The notes under the pieces were generated by a model. That model was not told where the DNA came from and searched no databases. It saw only the letters and a list, made by a program, of their open reading frames with translations. From contig QNBS01000182.1 in assembly GCA_003644175.1 (NCBI GenBank), positions 1 to 5,361 on the forward strand: a stretch of DNA of 5,361 nt. Direction: 5' to 3'. Origin of the DNA: Planctomycetota bacterium. Its GTDB lineage: Bacteria; Planctomycetota; Phycisphaerae; Sedimentisphaerales; Anaerohalosphaeraceae. This document shows, one piece after another, positions 1 to 5,361 of the stretch (the stretch's first letter is position 1; each line of letters opens with the position of its first letter). A program made the translations under genes and the position numbers.

Positions 1-457
1 CATGCGAGGCGACGGCCAGCCCGCCCAGGCCGCCCAAGCCGCCGACCGTCTCGACAATCTCGCTGACGCCCAGAGTGGTCGAACCGATAAGCAGCCTGTC
101 GGTCGTGCCCACCACTTCATCATGCTCGTCCAGAATCAATTGCTCGCCGAAATACTTTGCGTCGTTTTCACCGAACAAATGGTCATAGACAATGGTCTGC
201 ATCTCAAAGAGCGCCTCGTCATTGTCGAAGAGCGCCAGGATATGCACTTCTTCCGAAGAACATATCTCCATGCCGCCCAATACGCCCACGCCCTGGCTTG
301 CTCCGGCCTTTTTTACGGCGCCGACATTTTCGGCGGAGTTGTGATCGCAGATTGCAATCACGTCCAGATTCCGCTCCTTTGCCCGTCGGACTATCGCCTG
401 CGGCGTCATCTCCGGTTCGGCACAGGGAGAAAGGCACGTATGGACATGCAAATCCAT
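1..457 (-). CDS. PHP-domain metal-dependent phosphoesterase, 3' end off window
   Basis: The reading frame gives 152 residues in the window and runs off the left edge, so the C-terminal part is missing. It begins MDLHVHTCLSPC, the PHP (polymerase and histidinol phosphatase) signature, with metal-ligand candidates H4 and H6. Further family motifs follow: CDHNSAEN (D38, H39), GMEI (E64), EEVHIL (H72) and AVASH (H152) at the very edge. PHP enzymes bind two or three divalent metals and hydrolyse phosphoesters; the substrate here is unknown. The ATG at 457 is well supported: an AAGGA ribosome binding site lies 7 nt upstream, and the preceding gene's TAA ends one base before it. It is cytoplasmic by appearance, with no signal peptide or membrane segment in the visible part. 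PHP genes are recurrent neighbours of Hyd/Hnd-type operons, so a regulatory nucleotide or phosphate role is plausible but unproven. A glycine-leucine repeat sits just before the last visible motif. Confidence 0.88.
   Translation of the reverse strand, partial: MDLHVHTCLSPCAEPEMTPQAIVRRAKERNLDVIAICDHNSAENVGAVKKAGASQGVGVLGGMEICSSEEVHILALFDNDEALFEMQTIVYDHLFGENDAKYFGEQLILDEHDEVVGTTDRLLIGSTTLGVSEIVETVGGLGGLGGLAVASH
17..43 (-). repeat. Three imperfect 9-bp tandem units encoding Gly-Gly-Leu
   Basis: Read on the minus strand, three consecutive 9-bp units (GGCGGCTTG, GGCGGCCTG, GGCGGGCTG) encode GGLGGLGGL at about residues 139-147 of the PHP protein. They lie directly before the AVASH metal-binding motif. 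Reading frame is preserved. PHP proteins usually carry a single Gly-Gly-Leu-Ala stretch before the conserved histidine, so this looks like a local in-frame expansion. Confidence 0.7.
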
Positions 458-458
458 C

Positions 459-815
459 TTAAATTCCTTCATCGTTCTTCGTTCCGGAAAGCATGGCGTA
501 CAACCTGCCGCTGAACTCGAAAGCCGTCATCTCACTGACCATTATCGGAATATTTTCTTCCCGGGCCCTGGCAATGGTTTCTTCCTGCGGTTGTCTGCCG
601 TTAATCAGGACGATTCCGCTCAACCCCTTCATGCCGGCTATGGCGACGATATTGGGATGAATCTGCAGTGTGATCCACACGTCGCCCTCTTCGCCGTTAG
701 CCAGCACATCGCTTAGGAGGTCGCTTGTATACCCTCTCTTTACCTCCCTGTGCACCTGGTCCTGCGCATTTCTAATGTCCAGATTCAGTTGTTCGATTAT
801 CCGGCTGAGTTTCAC
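459..815 (-). CDS. DRTGG-like domain protein, cysteine-free paralogue
   Basis: This small soluble protein of 118 residues belongs to the DRTGG-domain family, a fold found alone or attached to CBS domains and phosphotransacetylases. Its biochemical role is not settled; nucleotide or ligand binding is suspected. Diagnostic stretches are TSDLLSDVLAN near residue 30, INGRQPQEETI in the middle and FEFSGRLY near the end. All three match the other DRTGG-like gene in this cluster. I prefer the GTG at 815: the protein then begins MKLSRIIEQL, in register with the internal MKLEQLKEI of the paralogue, and GGGGTGA lies 5 nt upstream. The alternative GTG at 824 adds three residues and overlaps the preceding stop. 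The PHP gene follows after one base. Unlike its paralogue it contains no cysteine. Function in this operon is inferred only from its position. Confidence 0.85.
   Translation of the reverse strand: MKLSRIIEQLNLDIRNAQDQVHREVKRGYTSDLLSDVLANGEEGDVWITLQIHPNIVAIAGMKGLSGIVLINGRQPQEETIARAREENIPIMVSEMTAFEFSGRLYAMLSGTKNDEGI
465..469 (-). promoter_or_regulatory. Ribosome binding site of the PHP gene
   Basis: AAGGA on the minus strand lies 7 nt before the ATG at 457, inside the last codons of the upstream DRTGG-like gene. It supports that ATG as the PHP start. Confidence 0.7.
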
Positions 816-820
816 GATTT

Positions 821-1828
821 TCACCCCGCTTTCGAATGCTCTTGTGTGTTATTTATGTCAATATAAATCCGCAGATGGGTGCCCTTGTCCACCGTTGAGA
901 CCAACTCCATCTTGTCGGCGCATTTCTTGATATTGACCAGCCCCATTCCCGCCCCGAAACCCATTTCTCTGACCCACTCGCTTGCGGTTGAATATCCCGG
1001 CTGCATGGCCTTGTCCACATCCGATATGCCGGGACCGGTGTCATTGACATCGATACGAATTTTGTCCGGCTGAACCGAGGCCGTTATTGTGCCCCCGTCG
1101 GTATATATGACAACATTTATCTCCGCTTCATAAGATGCTATCGCGGCTCTGCGCACGATCTGAGGATGTATGCCAAGGCGCTCCAGGGTCTTTTTCAGCC
1201 CGCTTGAAGCCTCGCCGGCGCGGCTGAAATCCTTGCCCTTTACAGAAGATTGGAAGGTCAAAGCAACCTTGTCGCCAATGATATCTTCGAATATGTGGCT
1301 TGCCCGGTAACGGTGTATCTCTTCTTCATGATACTCGATTTCCAGTTTGTGGAGCAGCCTTTCGATAATGTCGCCCTTGGTAATTATCCCGATCAGTTTG
1401 CCGCTTTGCCTGTCGATTACGGGCAATCGGCCGTAGCCGGTTTTATCGAGTTTGCCGATGGCGTGGACCAGAGGCTCATTTGCATACATGGTGTCAACCT
1501 CCGTAGTCATTTTCTCCTTTATCGGGCAATCGGCTTTACCGCTTCCCAGCCACATGATAAAGTCTTCGATGCTTATGACGCCCACCATCTTCCCTCCTTC
1601 CATCACCGGCGTCCCCGATATCCGATTGGCCCGCAATATCTCTCTCAGCTCGCTCATAGACGTATCGGGCGTGGTCGTGATTATATTCCGCATCATCGCA
1701 TCACTGACTTTCAGTTCATACACCAACTCCTGAATCTTGGTGTACCTCGTGCTGTCGGGTCCTGCAAATGCCCCGGAGTTCTCTGAAGGGTCCGCCCCGG
1801 AGCTTGGTTTTGACTCATTTGGTTTCAT
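821..1828 (-). CDS. CBS-domain pair fused to GHKL ATPase (anti-sigma factor / serine kinase-like)
   Basis: The protein has about 335 residues from the preferred ATG. Using numbering from the upstream GTG at 1864 (347 residues), two CBS domains lie at roughly 54-108 and 117-170, each with the typical GTP-V/LPV and G-x-I-(S/T) strands. A linker rich in charged residues follows, then a Bergerat-fold ATPase at about 200-338. ATPase motifs are visible: N-box E246 and N250 (YEAEIN), G1 box DTGPGI (275-280) and G2 box GFGAGMGL (302-309). The fold resembles RsbW/RsbT serine kinases more than sensor histidine kinases, as no phospho-accepting histidine domain is present. CBS pairs commonly bind adenine nucleotides, so nucleotide-gated kinase or protein-binding activity is a fair inference. 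The start is uncertain: ATG 1828 (MKPNESKP) overlaps the upstream gene by 14 bases, with GGAGGG 14 nt before it; GTG 1864 lacks a visible ribosome binding site. The residues before the first CBS domain are low-complexity and probably disordered. Confidence 0.87.
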   Translation of the reverse strand: MKPNESKPSSGADPSENSGAFAGPDSTRYTKIQELVYELKVSDAMMRNIITTTPDTSMSELREILRANRISGTPVMEGGKMVGVISIEDFIMWLGSGKADCPIKEKMTTEVDTMYANEPLVHAIGKLDKTGYGRLPVIDRQSGKLIGIITKGDIIERLLHKLEIEYHEEEIHRYRASHIFEDIIGDKVALTFQSSVKGKDFSRAGEASSGLKKTLERLGIHPQIVRRAAIASYEAEINVVIYTDGGTITASVQPDKIRIDVNDTGPGISDVDKAMQPGYSTASEWVREMGFGAGMGLVNIKKCADKMELVSTVDKGTHLRIYIDINNTQEHSKAG

Positions 1829-2192
1829 CGCAACTGTGCAAACCCTCCCTGTACAATCGTCCACAGGATTCGAACATGGACAGACCGGTTGTCAAAAGAG
1901 GCATCTTCCTGGCCTCGGCGAGTTTTATTGTTTCGGCATGGGGCTGTTTGCCCCGCACAAAACAGACAGCGGTAATCTCGGCCATTTCGGCGGTCCGCAC
2001 AACCTGGGGGTTGGTCAGACCGGTCAACAATAACGAGTCCGCTTTAATGAACGCCAACACATCACTCATTAAATCAGAACCGCAAACCATTTCTATTTCT
2101 CTGTCCAAATGGTCGCCGCAGCACAATACCTTCGCCTGAAGAATCTCTTTTAATTGTTCTAATTTCATTTTGTTTCTTAGCCCCTTTGTCAT
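1815..2192 (-). CDS. DRTGG-like domain protein, cysteine-rich paralogue
   Basis: This 125-residue protein of the DRTGG-like family is recognised by CGSDLMSDVLAF (37-48), VRGKQPHAETIK (79-90) and MFESCGRLY (106-114). The same elements occur in the second DRTGG-like gene of the cluster. Its ATG shares one base with the stop of the NuoF-like gene (TAATG), which suggests translational coupling. An internal ATG at 2168 gives a protein starting MKLEQLKEI, matching the paralogue's N-terminus, and could be the true start (117 residues). Unusually for so small a protein it has six cysteines (C24, C25, C37, C77, C110, C121), whereas its paralogue has none. Metal or redox sensing is possible but speculative. 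It is probably cytoplasmic, with no signal peptide or membrane segment. Family members often accompany Hyd/Hnd-type operons, and their molecular function is not established. Confidence 0.86.
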   Translation of the reverse strand: MTKGLRNKMKLEQLKEILQAKVLCCGDHLDREIEMVCGSDLMSDVLAFIKADSLLLTGLTNPQVVRTAEMAEITAVCFVRGKQPHAETIKLAEARKMPLLTTGLSMFESCGRLYREGLHSCDETK

Positions 2193-4006
2193 TATTCCAC
2201 TATGACCGCTTCAAATTTGCAGGCGTCGGCACATGCACCGCATTTTATGCATTTGGCCGGATCTATCTTGTGCGGCTGTTTTTTCTCTCCGGAAGCCGCA
2301 TGGGTCGGACAGACTCTTGCGCACGCCGTACAGCCGGTGCATTTTTCCTCGTCGATACGGTATTCTATCAGCGCCTTGCATGTCTTTGCAGGGCATTTCC
2401 TGTCTCTTATATGCACCTCATATTCTTCCCTGAAGTATTTCAACGCGCTCAATACGGGGTTCGGCAGCGTTTGGCCCAGGCCGCACATCGAAGCATCTTT
2501 CACTGCGTGAGAAATCTCTTCGAGAAGTTCAAGATCGCCGGCCTGCCCCTTGCCTTCGCAGATCCTTTCGAGAATCTCGAGCATCGCCGCAGCCCCTTCA
2601 CGGCACGAAGAACACTTTCCGCATGACTCGTCGCTGGTGAATTCGAGGAAATACTTGGCGATGTCAACCATGCAGGCGTCTTCGTCCATAACAATCATTC
2701 CACCGGAGCCCATGATTGCGCCTGCTTCTTTGAGCCGCTCATAATCAACCTCCAGATCAAGGAGGCTTTCAGGAATGACCCCGCCGGACGGGCCTCCGGT
2801 CTGGATGCTCTTGAGCTTCTTGTTGAAAGGGATGCCCCCTCCGATATCGTAGACCATCTCCCGCAGGGTGATTCCCATGGGCACTTCGACGAGACCGGCG
2901 TTATTAATGTTGCCCGCCAGCGAGAACACCTTTGTTCCGGGGCTGGTTTCGGTGCCGATTTCCCTGAACCAGTCGGCGCCCCAGTTGATGATCATTGCGA
3001 TGTTGGCCCACGTTTCGACGTTGTTGATGTTGGTCGGGCTATTCCACAGGCCGGACTCGGCGGGGAAGGGCGGTTTCTGAGTAGGTTCCGGAGTCATGCC
3101 TTCAATCGAGTGGATGAGCGAGGTTTCTTCCCCGCAGACAAAGGCGCCTGCGCCCTCGAACACCGTAAGATCGAAACTGAATCCGCTGCCTAAGATGTCA
3201 TCTCCCAACAAGCCGTATTGGCGAGCATCCTCGATCGCCTTGTGAATCCGTCGGATCGCAAGCGGGTATTCTATGCGGACATAAATGTATCCGTGCGTTC
3301 CCCCCATTGCATAGGCGCCGATAGTCATTGCCTCGATGATGGAATGGGGATCGGCCTCGAGAATGCTCCGGTCCATGAAAGCGCCGGGGTCGCCCTCGTC
3401 GGCGTTGCATATTATGTAGCAAGCCGAATCCGGGTCCTTCTCTCTCTGCTTCACAGCATAATTTCGACAGAATCCCCATTTCTTTCCTGTGGGAAAGCCG
3501 GCGCCGCCCCGGCCGCGCAGTCCGGACTTTTCGATCTCTTCGATAACCGCTTCGGGCGTCATGCCCCCTAAGACTTTCGCCAGCGCCTTGTATCCGTCAT
3601 TGGCGATGTATTCGTCGATGCTGTCCGGATCGATCAGGCCGCGATTCCTGAGAGCAATCAACCTCTGATCCTTGAAAAACGGAATATCCCGCAGTTTGGG
3701 AATGACAGTCTCCTCGCCGGCGGGCATGTACATCAGGCTCTTTACGGGCCGGCCCTTGAGAAAATGCTCTTCCACCAGATTGCCGATGTGCTTCTCGGCA
3801 AGATGCTGATAAAATATCCCGTCAGGCTGAACCATGAGAACCGGACCGTTCACACACAGTCCGCTTGCGCCTGTTTGAACGACCCGAACGTCATCTTCGA
3901 GCTTCTGCCTTGCCAGTTCCGCTTCGAGACTGTTTTTTATTTTGAGCGCACCATTGGAGATGCAGTTGGTACATGTACATATCATTACATGCAAACGATG
4001 AGCCAT
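2192..4006 (-). CDS. NuoF/HydB/HndC-type flavoprotein subunit of a bifurcating NAD(P)H oxidoreductase
   Basis: The 604-residue protein has the full HydB/HndC layout. An N-terminal thioredoxin-like [2Fe-2S] domain (about 1-85) is followed by the Nuo51 FMN/NAD(H)-binding core (about 120-400) with GRGGAGFPTG (165-174), NADEGDPGAF (201-210) and CGEETSLI (291-298). Next come an SLBB segment and a NuoF-type [4Fe-4S] site with C462, C465, C468 and C508. The C-terminus carries two ferredoxin clusters: C556/C559/C562/C566 and C586/C589/C592/C596. A CPAKTC motif (538-543) precedes them. In HydABC-type enzymes this subunit exchanges hydride with NAD(P)H at FMN and is the proposed bifurcation site, passing electrons to ferredoxin. 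The N-terminal domain looks imperfect: the expected C-x3-C pair reads A47-x3-C51, while the first pair is C10/C15 with an extra C12. The ATG is supported by AGGAG 9 nt upstream. The 3' end overlaps the next gene by one base. NAD versus NADP preference cannot be read safely. Confidence 0.95.
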   Translation of the reverse strand: MAHRLHVMICTCTNCISNGALKIKNSLEAELARQKLEDDVRVVQTGASGLCVNGPVLMVQPDGIFYQHLAEKHIGNLVEEHFLKGRPVKSLMYMPAGEETVIPKLRDIPFFKDQRLIALRNRGLIDPDSIDEYIANDGYKALAKVLGGMTPEAVIEEIEKSGLRGRGGAGFPTGKKWGFCRNYAVKQREKDPDSACYIICNADEGDPGAFMDRSILEADPHSIIEAMTIGAYAMGGTHGYIYVRIEYPLAIRRIHKAIEDARQYGLLGDDILGSGFSFDLTVFEGAGAFVCGEETSLIHSIEGMTPEPTQKPPFPAESGLWNSPTNINNVETWANIAMIINWGADWFREIGTETSPGTKVFSLAGNINNAGLVEVPMGITLREMVYDIGGGIPFNKKLKSIQTGGPSGGVIPESLLDLEVDYERLKEAGAIMGSGGMIVMDEDACMVDIAKYFLEFTSDESCGKCSSCREGAAAMLEILERICEGKGQAGDLELLEEISHAVKDASMCGLGQTLPNPVLSALKYFREEYEVHIRDRKCPAKTCKALIEYRIDEEKCTGCTACARVCPTHAASGEKKQPHKIDPAKCIKCGACADACKFEAVIVE

Positions 4007-4015
4007 ATCACTTCG

Positions 4016-4020
4016 CTCCT
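4016..4020 (-). promoter_or_regulatory. Ribosome binding site of the NuoF/HydB-like gene
   Basis: AGGAG on the minus strand lies 9 nt before the ATG at 4006, three bases downstream of a predicted hairpin in the mRNA. Folding of that hairpin could affect access to this site. Confidence 0.75.
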
Positions 4021-4023
4021 AAT

Positions 4024-4052
4024 GTTTCTGATCATGTCCTGATCAGGAAAAC
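4024..4052 (-). other. Intergenic RNA hairpin before the NuoF/HydB-like gene
   Basis: An inverted repeat of CTGATCA and TGATCAG surrounds a 5-nt loop. The stem extends by GTTT pairing with AAAC across a 2-nt bulge, giving about 11 base pairs in total. A perfect 12-bp DNA palindrome, TCCTGATCAGGA, lies within it (4037-4048). It fills most of the only real gap in the operon and ends three bases before the ribosome binding site. There is no U-tract after it, so it is not a normal terminator. An RNA processing or stabilising element, a translation-modulating hairpin or a DNA-binding protein site are the options; none is proven. Confidence 0.5.
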
Positions 4053-4069
4053 GTAAGCAAACGCTTTAC
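4053..4069 (-). other. Small hairpin at the hndB-like stop codon
   Basis: GTAAGC and GCTTTAC can pair with one bulged base around a 4-nt loop, and the stem includes the TAA stop of the hndB-like gene. On the minus strand it is followed by GTTTT, too short and weakly paired for a confident intrinsic terminator. It directly abuts the larger hairpin, so the two could form a tandem structure that separates translation of the two genes. Confidence 0.35.
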
Positions 4070-4455
4070 ATAACTCTTTCATTGCCGATCGCCAGGGCGT
4101 ATTCTTTGACGATCTCGCCGGAAATGACGTGCTTTTCCAGTACCTCAATGGCCTTTTCGGCCGTCATGTCGGCATACTTGACGGGCGGCTTTTGGGGCAT
4201 CTCAACGGTCATCATCGGTTCGCGGCTGCACAGCCCGGCGCAACTGGAGATGTTGACCAGCACATCCTGCAGGTCGCGTTTTTCGACTTCCTGCACTAAT
4301 GCGGCCATTACAGCGCGAGCGCCTGCGGCGATACCGCACGTGCCCATGTGAACGACAACCTTCGCCCTGGCGGCCTCTTCGCCTTCGCGGATGTGAAGAC
4401 TCTTCTTCATCCGCCGGGCGATCTTATCCAGATCTTCGGGTTTTAGCTTTGCGAT
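4066..4455 (-). CDS. hndB: HndB-like (2Fe-2S) thioredoxin-fold ferredoxin subunit
   Basis: The protein resembles HndB, the small ferredoxin-like subunit of NADP-reducing hydrogenase complexes, and the thioredoxin-like domains of NuoE and HydB. The hallmark HMGTCGIAAGAR is followed about 30 residues later by SSCAGLC, giving three cysteines (C40, C72, C76 in the long form). That three-cysteine pattern is what I recall for HndB. Its likely role is electron relay or structural support beside the NuoE- and NuoF-like subunits. The start is odd. The first canonical in-frame start is ATG 4410 (114 residues), but it lacks a good ribosome binding site. The frame upstream encodes AKLKPEDLDKIARR, which looks like the usual HndB N-terminus. 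A strong AAGGAG sits 8 nt before an in-frame ATC at 4455, giving 129 residues and a 13-base overlap with the preceding gene. I give the long form; 4066-4410 is the conservative version. Confidence 0.83.
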   Translation of the reverse strand: MAKLKPEDLDKIARRMKKSLHIREGEEAARAKVVVHMGTCGIAAGARAVMAALVQEVEKRDLQDVLVNISSCAGLCSREPMMTVEMPQKPPVKYADMTAEKAIEVLEKHVISGEIVKEYALAIGNERVM

Positions 4456-5361
4456 TTTTCCAACTCCTTCTTGCAGTATTCATGCAATACTTCGTCTATC
4501 ATCTTTGGCTTGAAATACCCGTAAATTTCGTCGTTGACGGAGATTACCGGGCTCTGGCCGCAGCAGCCGATGCAACTGACCGTCTCTAATGTGAAATTCA
4601 TGTCCTCGGTGTTGCCGCCGACCTCGACGCCGAGTTTCTTCTGCATGGCTTCGAGTATCCGCTGTCCCCCCTTGACGTAACACGCCGTTCCCATGCAAAC
4701 CTTTACGATGTTCCTGCCTTTCGGTTCGAGGCTGAAGGCGTTGTAAAACGTCGCCAGCCGATGAATGCTGCTCATGGGCACGTGTAGCCGCTTTGCAGTG
4801 CGCCACAGGACCGGTTCCGGGAGATAATTGAACGTTTCGCTGATCCTCTGCAGGATGGGCACGAGTGAGCCTGGCCTGCCCTCAAACTCGTCAAGAATCG
4901 CATCAACCGCTGTTTCGTCCTCAGGGTCCAGCTTTATGAGCCGTTTTTCCGGAACGAAACTCTCGTAGCCGTCCTTAATGAACTTCCATCGCAGTTTCGG
5001 ATCGTAGCTCTTGTTCTTGACAATGCCCCGCACCGTCGTCAGGAAGTCGGGGATGAAGATGTCCATATCATTTTTGACCTTGACTTGGCAGGCTAATCTC
5101 ATTCCGGTGAGCTTTTCTTCCCGGCTCATAAAAATTTCTTCTGTCGGCAGGATCCGGCCGCCGCCTTCCTGGACCTTGACTTTGCAGTAGCCGCAGCTTG
5201 CCTTGCCCGCACAGGACGATGTTATGCTGATGCCGTGCGAGGTCAGGTACGAAAGCAAAAAGCCGCCGCCGTCAACGCTGAACTCTTTGGATTCGCCTTC
5301 CTGATGGACGGTGATTTTGCACTCGCCGTAGCTGACGAGCAACTTGTCGGCAATGGAAAGC
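4443..5361 (-). CDS. NqrF-type [2Fe-2S] ferredoxin fused to NuoE/HydC subunit, 5' end off window
   Basis: The frame is open to the right edge. Counting from a TTG at 5342 there are 299 residues. The first ~100 form a ferredoxin domain with C44, C50, C53 and C85 in the C-x5-C-x2-C...C spacing of NqrF, plus NqrF-like GGGRILPTE and RLACQVKVKNDMDI. After a linker (about 105-140) comes a complete NuoE/HydC domain: a helical bundle, then a thioredoxin-like [2Fe-2S] site with C216-x4-C221 (CMGTAC) and C257-x3-C261 (CIGCC). NuoE-type subunits pass electrons between the NuoF flavin and partner clusters. The TTG has no ribosome binding site, and the codons before it (LSIADK) continue the NqrF-like alignment. 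In NqrF a transmembrane helix ends just there, so the real start is probably upstream and may include a membrane anchor. It precedes the hndB-like gene in the same operon. A standalone NuoE is usually about 150-170 residues, so this is a genuine domain addition. Confidence 0.9.
   Translation of the reverse strand, partial: LSIADKLLVSYGECKITVHQEGESKEFSVDGGGFLLSYLTSHGISITSSCAGKASCGYCKVKVQEGGGRILPTEEIFMSREEKLTGMRLACQVKVKNDMDIFIPDFLTTVRGIVKNKSYDPKLRWKFIKDGYESFVPEKRLIKLDPEDETAVDAILDEFEGRPGSLVPILQRISETFNYLPEPVLWRTAKRLHVPMSSIHRLATFYNAFSLEPKGRNIVKVCMGTACYVKGGQRILEAMQKKLGVEVGGNTEDMNFTLETVSCIGCCGQSPVISVNDEIYGYFKPKMIDEVLHEYCKKELEKSQS
4464..4469 (-). promoter_or_regulatory. Strong ribosome binding site ahead of the hndB-like gene
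   Basis: AAGGAG on the minus strand lies within the end of the NuoE-fusion gene. The base spacing (8 nt) points to initiation at the ATC at 4455, not at the ATG at 4410, which is 53 nt away. An out-of-frame TTG directly follows the motif. Confidence 0.6.

Noticed and set aside
2..514. Plus-strand open frame of 170 codons
   Set aside because: It lies opposite the PHP gene, which has clear catalytic motifs and a ribosome binding site; the plus-strand translation matches no family I recognise.
1250..1786. Plus-strand open frame of 178 codons
   Set aside because: It is antisense to the CBS-ATPase gene, with no ribosome binding site or recognisable domain; a shadow frame of a GC-rich coding region.
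821..1864. Sensor histidine kinase
   Set aside because: There is no dimerisation/phospho-acceptor histidine domain and no membrane segment; the ATPase domain is closer to the RsbW/RsbT type.
2186..2626. Plus-strand open frame of 146 codons
   Set aside because: It is antisense to the C-terminal ferredoxin region of the NuoF-like gene, whose cysteine motifs show the minus strand is coding.
2192..4006. Respiratory complex I NuoF
   Set aside because: The N-terminal thioredoxin-like domain and the two C-terminal ferredoxin clusters are typical of HydB/HndC bifurcating subunits, and no other complex I genes are nearby.
4053..4069. Intrinsic terminator after the hndB-like gene
   Set aside because: The stem is short and bulged with only four T residues after it, and the next gene belongs to the same complex and follows on the same strand.
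5340..5342. TTG as the real start of the NuoE-fusion gene
   Set aside because: There is no ribosome binding site upstream, and the frame continues with residues that still fit the NqrF-type alignment, so the gene most likely begins outside the window.

Overview
The window carries one tightly packed, leftward-transcribed (minus-strand) gene cluster. It has seven genes, the first and last cut by the window edges. Most junctions overlap or are a base or so apart, so a single polycistronic transcript starting beyond the right edge is the simplest reading. The only sizeable gap (about 60 bp, 4007-4065) holds two adjacent RNA hairpins and a ribosome binding site. I saw no tRNA, rRNA, CRISPR array, insertion sequence or phage gene.

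The promoter-proximal half (right, 2192-5361) encodes the diaphorase part of a flavin-based, NAD(P)(H)-linked electron-bifurcating complex of the HydABC/Hnd type. In transcription order it contains a fused NqrF-type [2Fe-2S] ferredoxin plus NuoE/HydC domain protein, an HndB-like thioredoxin-fold ferredoxin, and a 604-residue NuoF/HydB/HndC subunit. The NuoF subunit has FMN/NADH sites, one NuoF-type [4Fe-4S] site and a C-terminal pair of ferredoxin clusters. No catalytic partner (such as an FeFe-hydrogenase large subunit or a formate dehydrogenase) is in view, so the oxidised or reduced substrate cannot be named from this window.

The distal half (left, 1-2192) is a putative signalling module: a cysteine-rich DRTGG-like protein, a two-CBS-domain protein ending in an RsbW/RsbT-like GHKL ATPase, a second DRTGG-like protein without cysteines, and a PHP-family metal-dependent phosphoesterase (3' end off the window). 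Such genes are known companions of FeFe-hydrogenase and Hyd/Hnd-type operons in anaerobes, but their role there is poorly defined. The domain content (nucleotide-binding CBS pair, kinase-like ATPase, possible nucleotide-binding DRTGG folds, phosphoesterase) suggests sensing of energy or redox state coupled to the bifurcating enzyme. That link is inference from proximity.

The organism is most likely a strictly anaerobic bacterium (fermenter, syntroph, acetogen or sulfate reducer; Desulfobacterota, Firmicutes or an uncultured phylum are all possible) with moderately GC-rich DNA. The sequence alone does not allow a safer assignment. The most interesting points are the apparently membrane-anchored NqrF-type ferredoxin fused to NuoE, the missing cluster ligand in the NuoF N-terminal domain, the possible ATC start of hndB, and the duplicated DRTGG genes that differ sharply in cysteine content.
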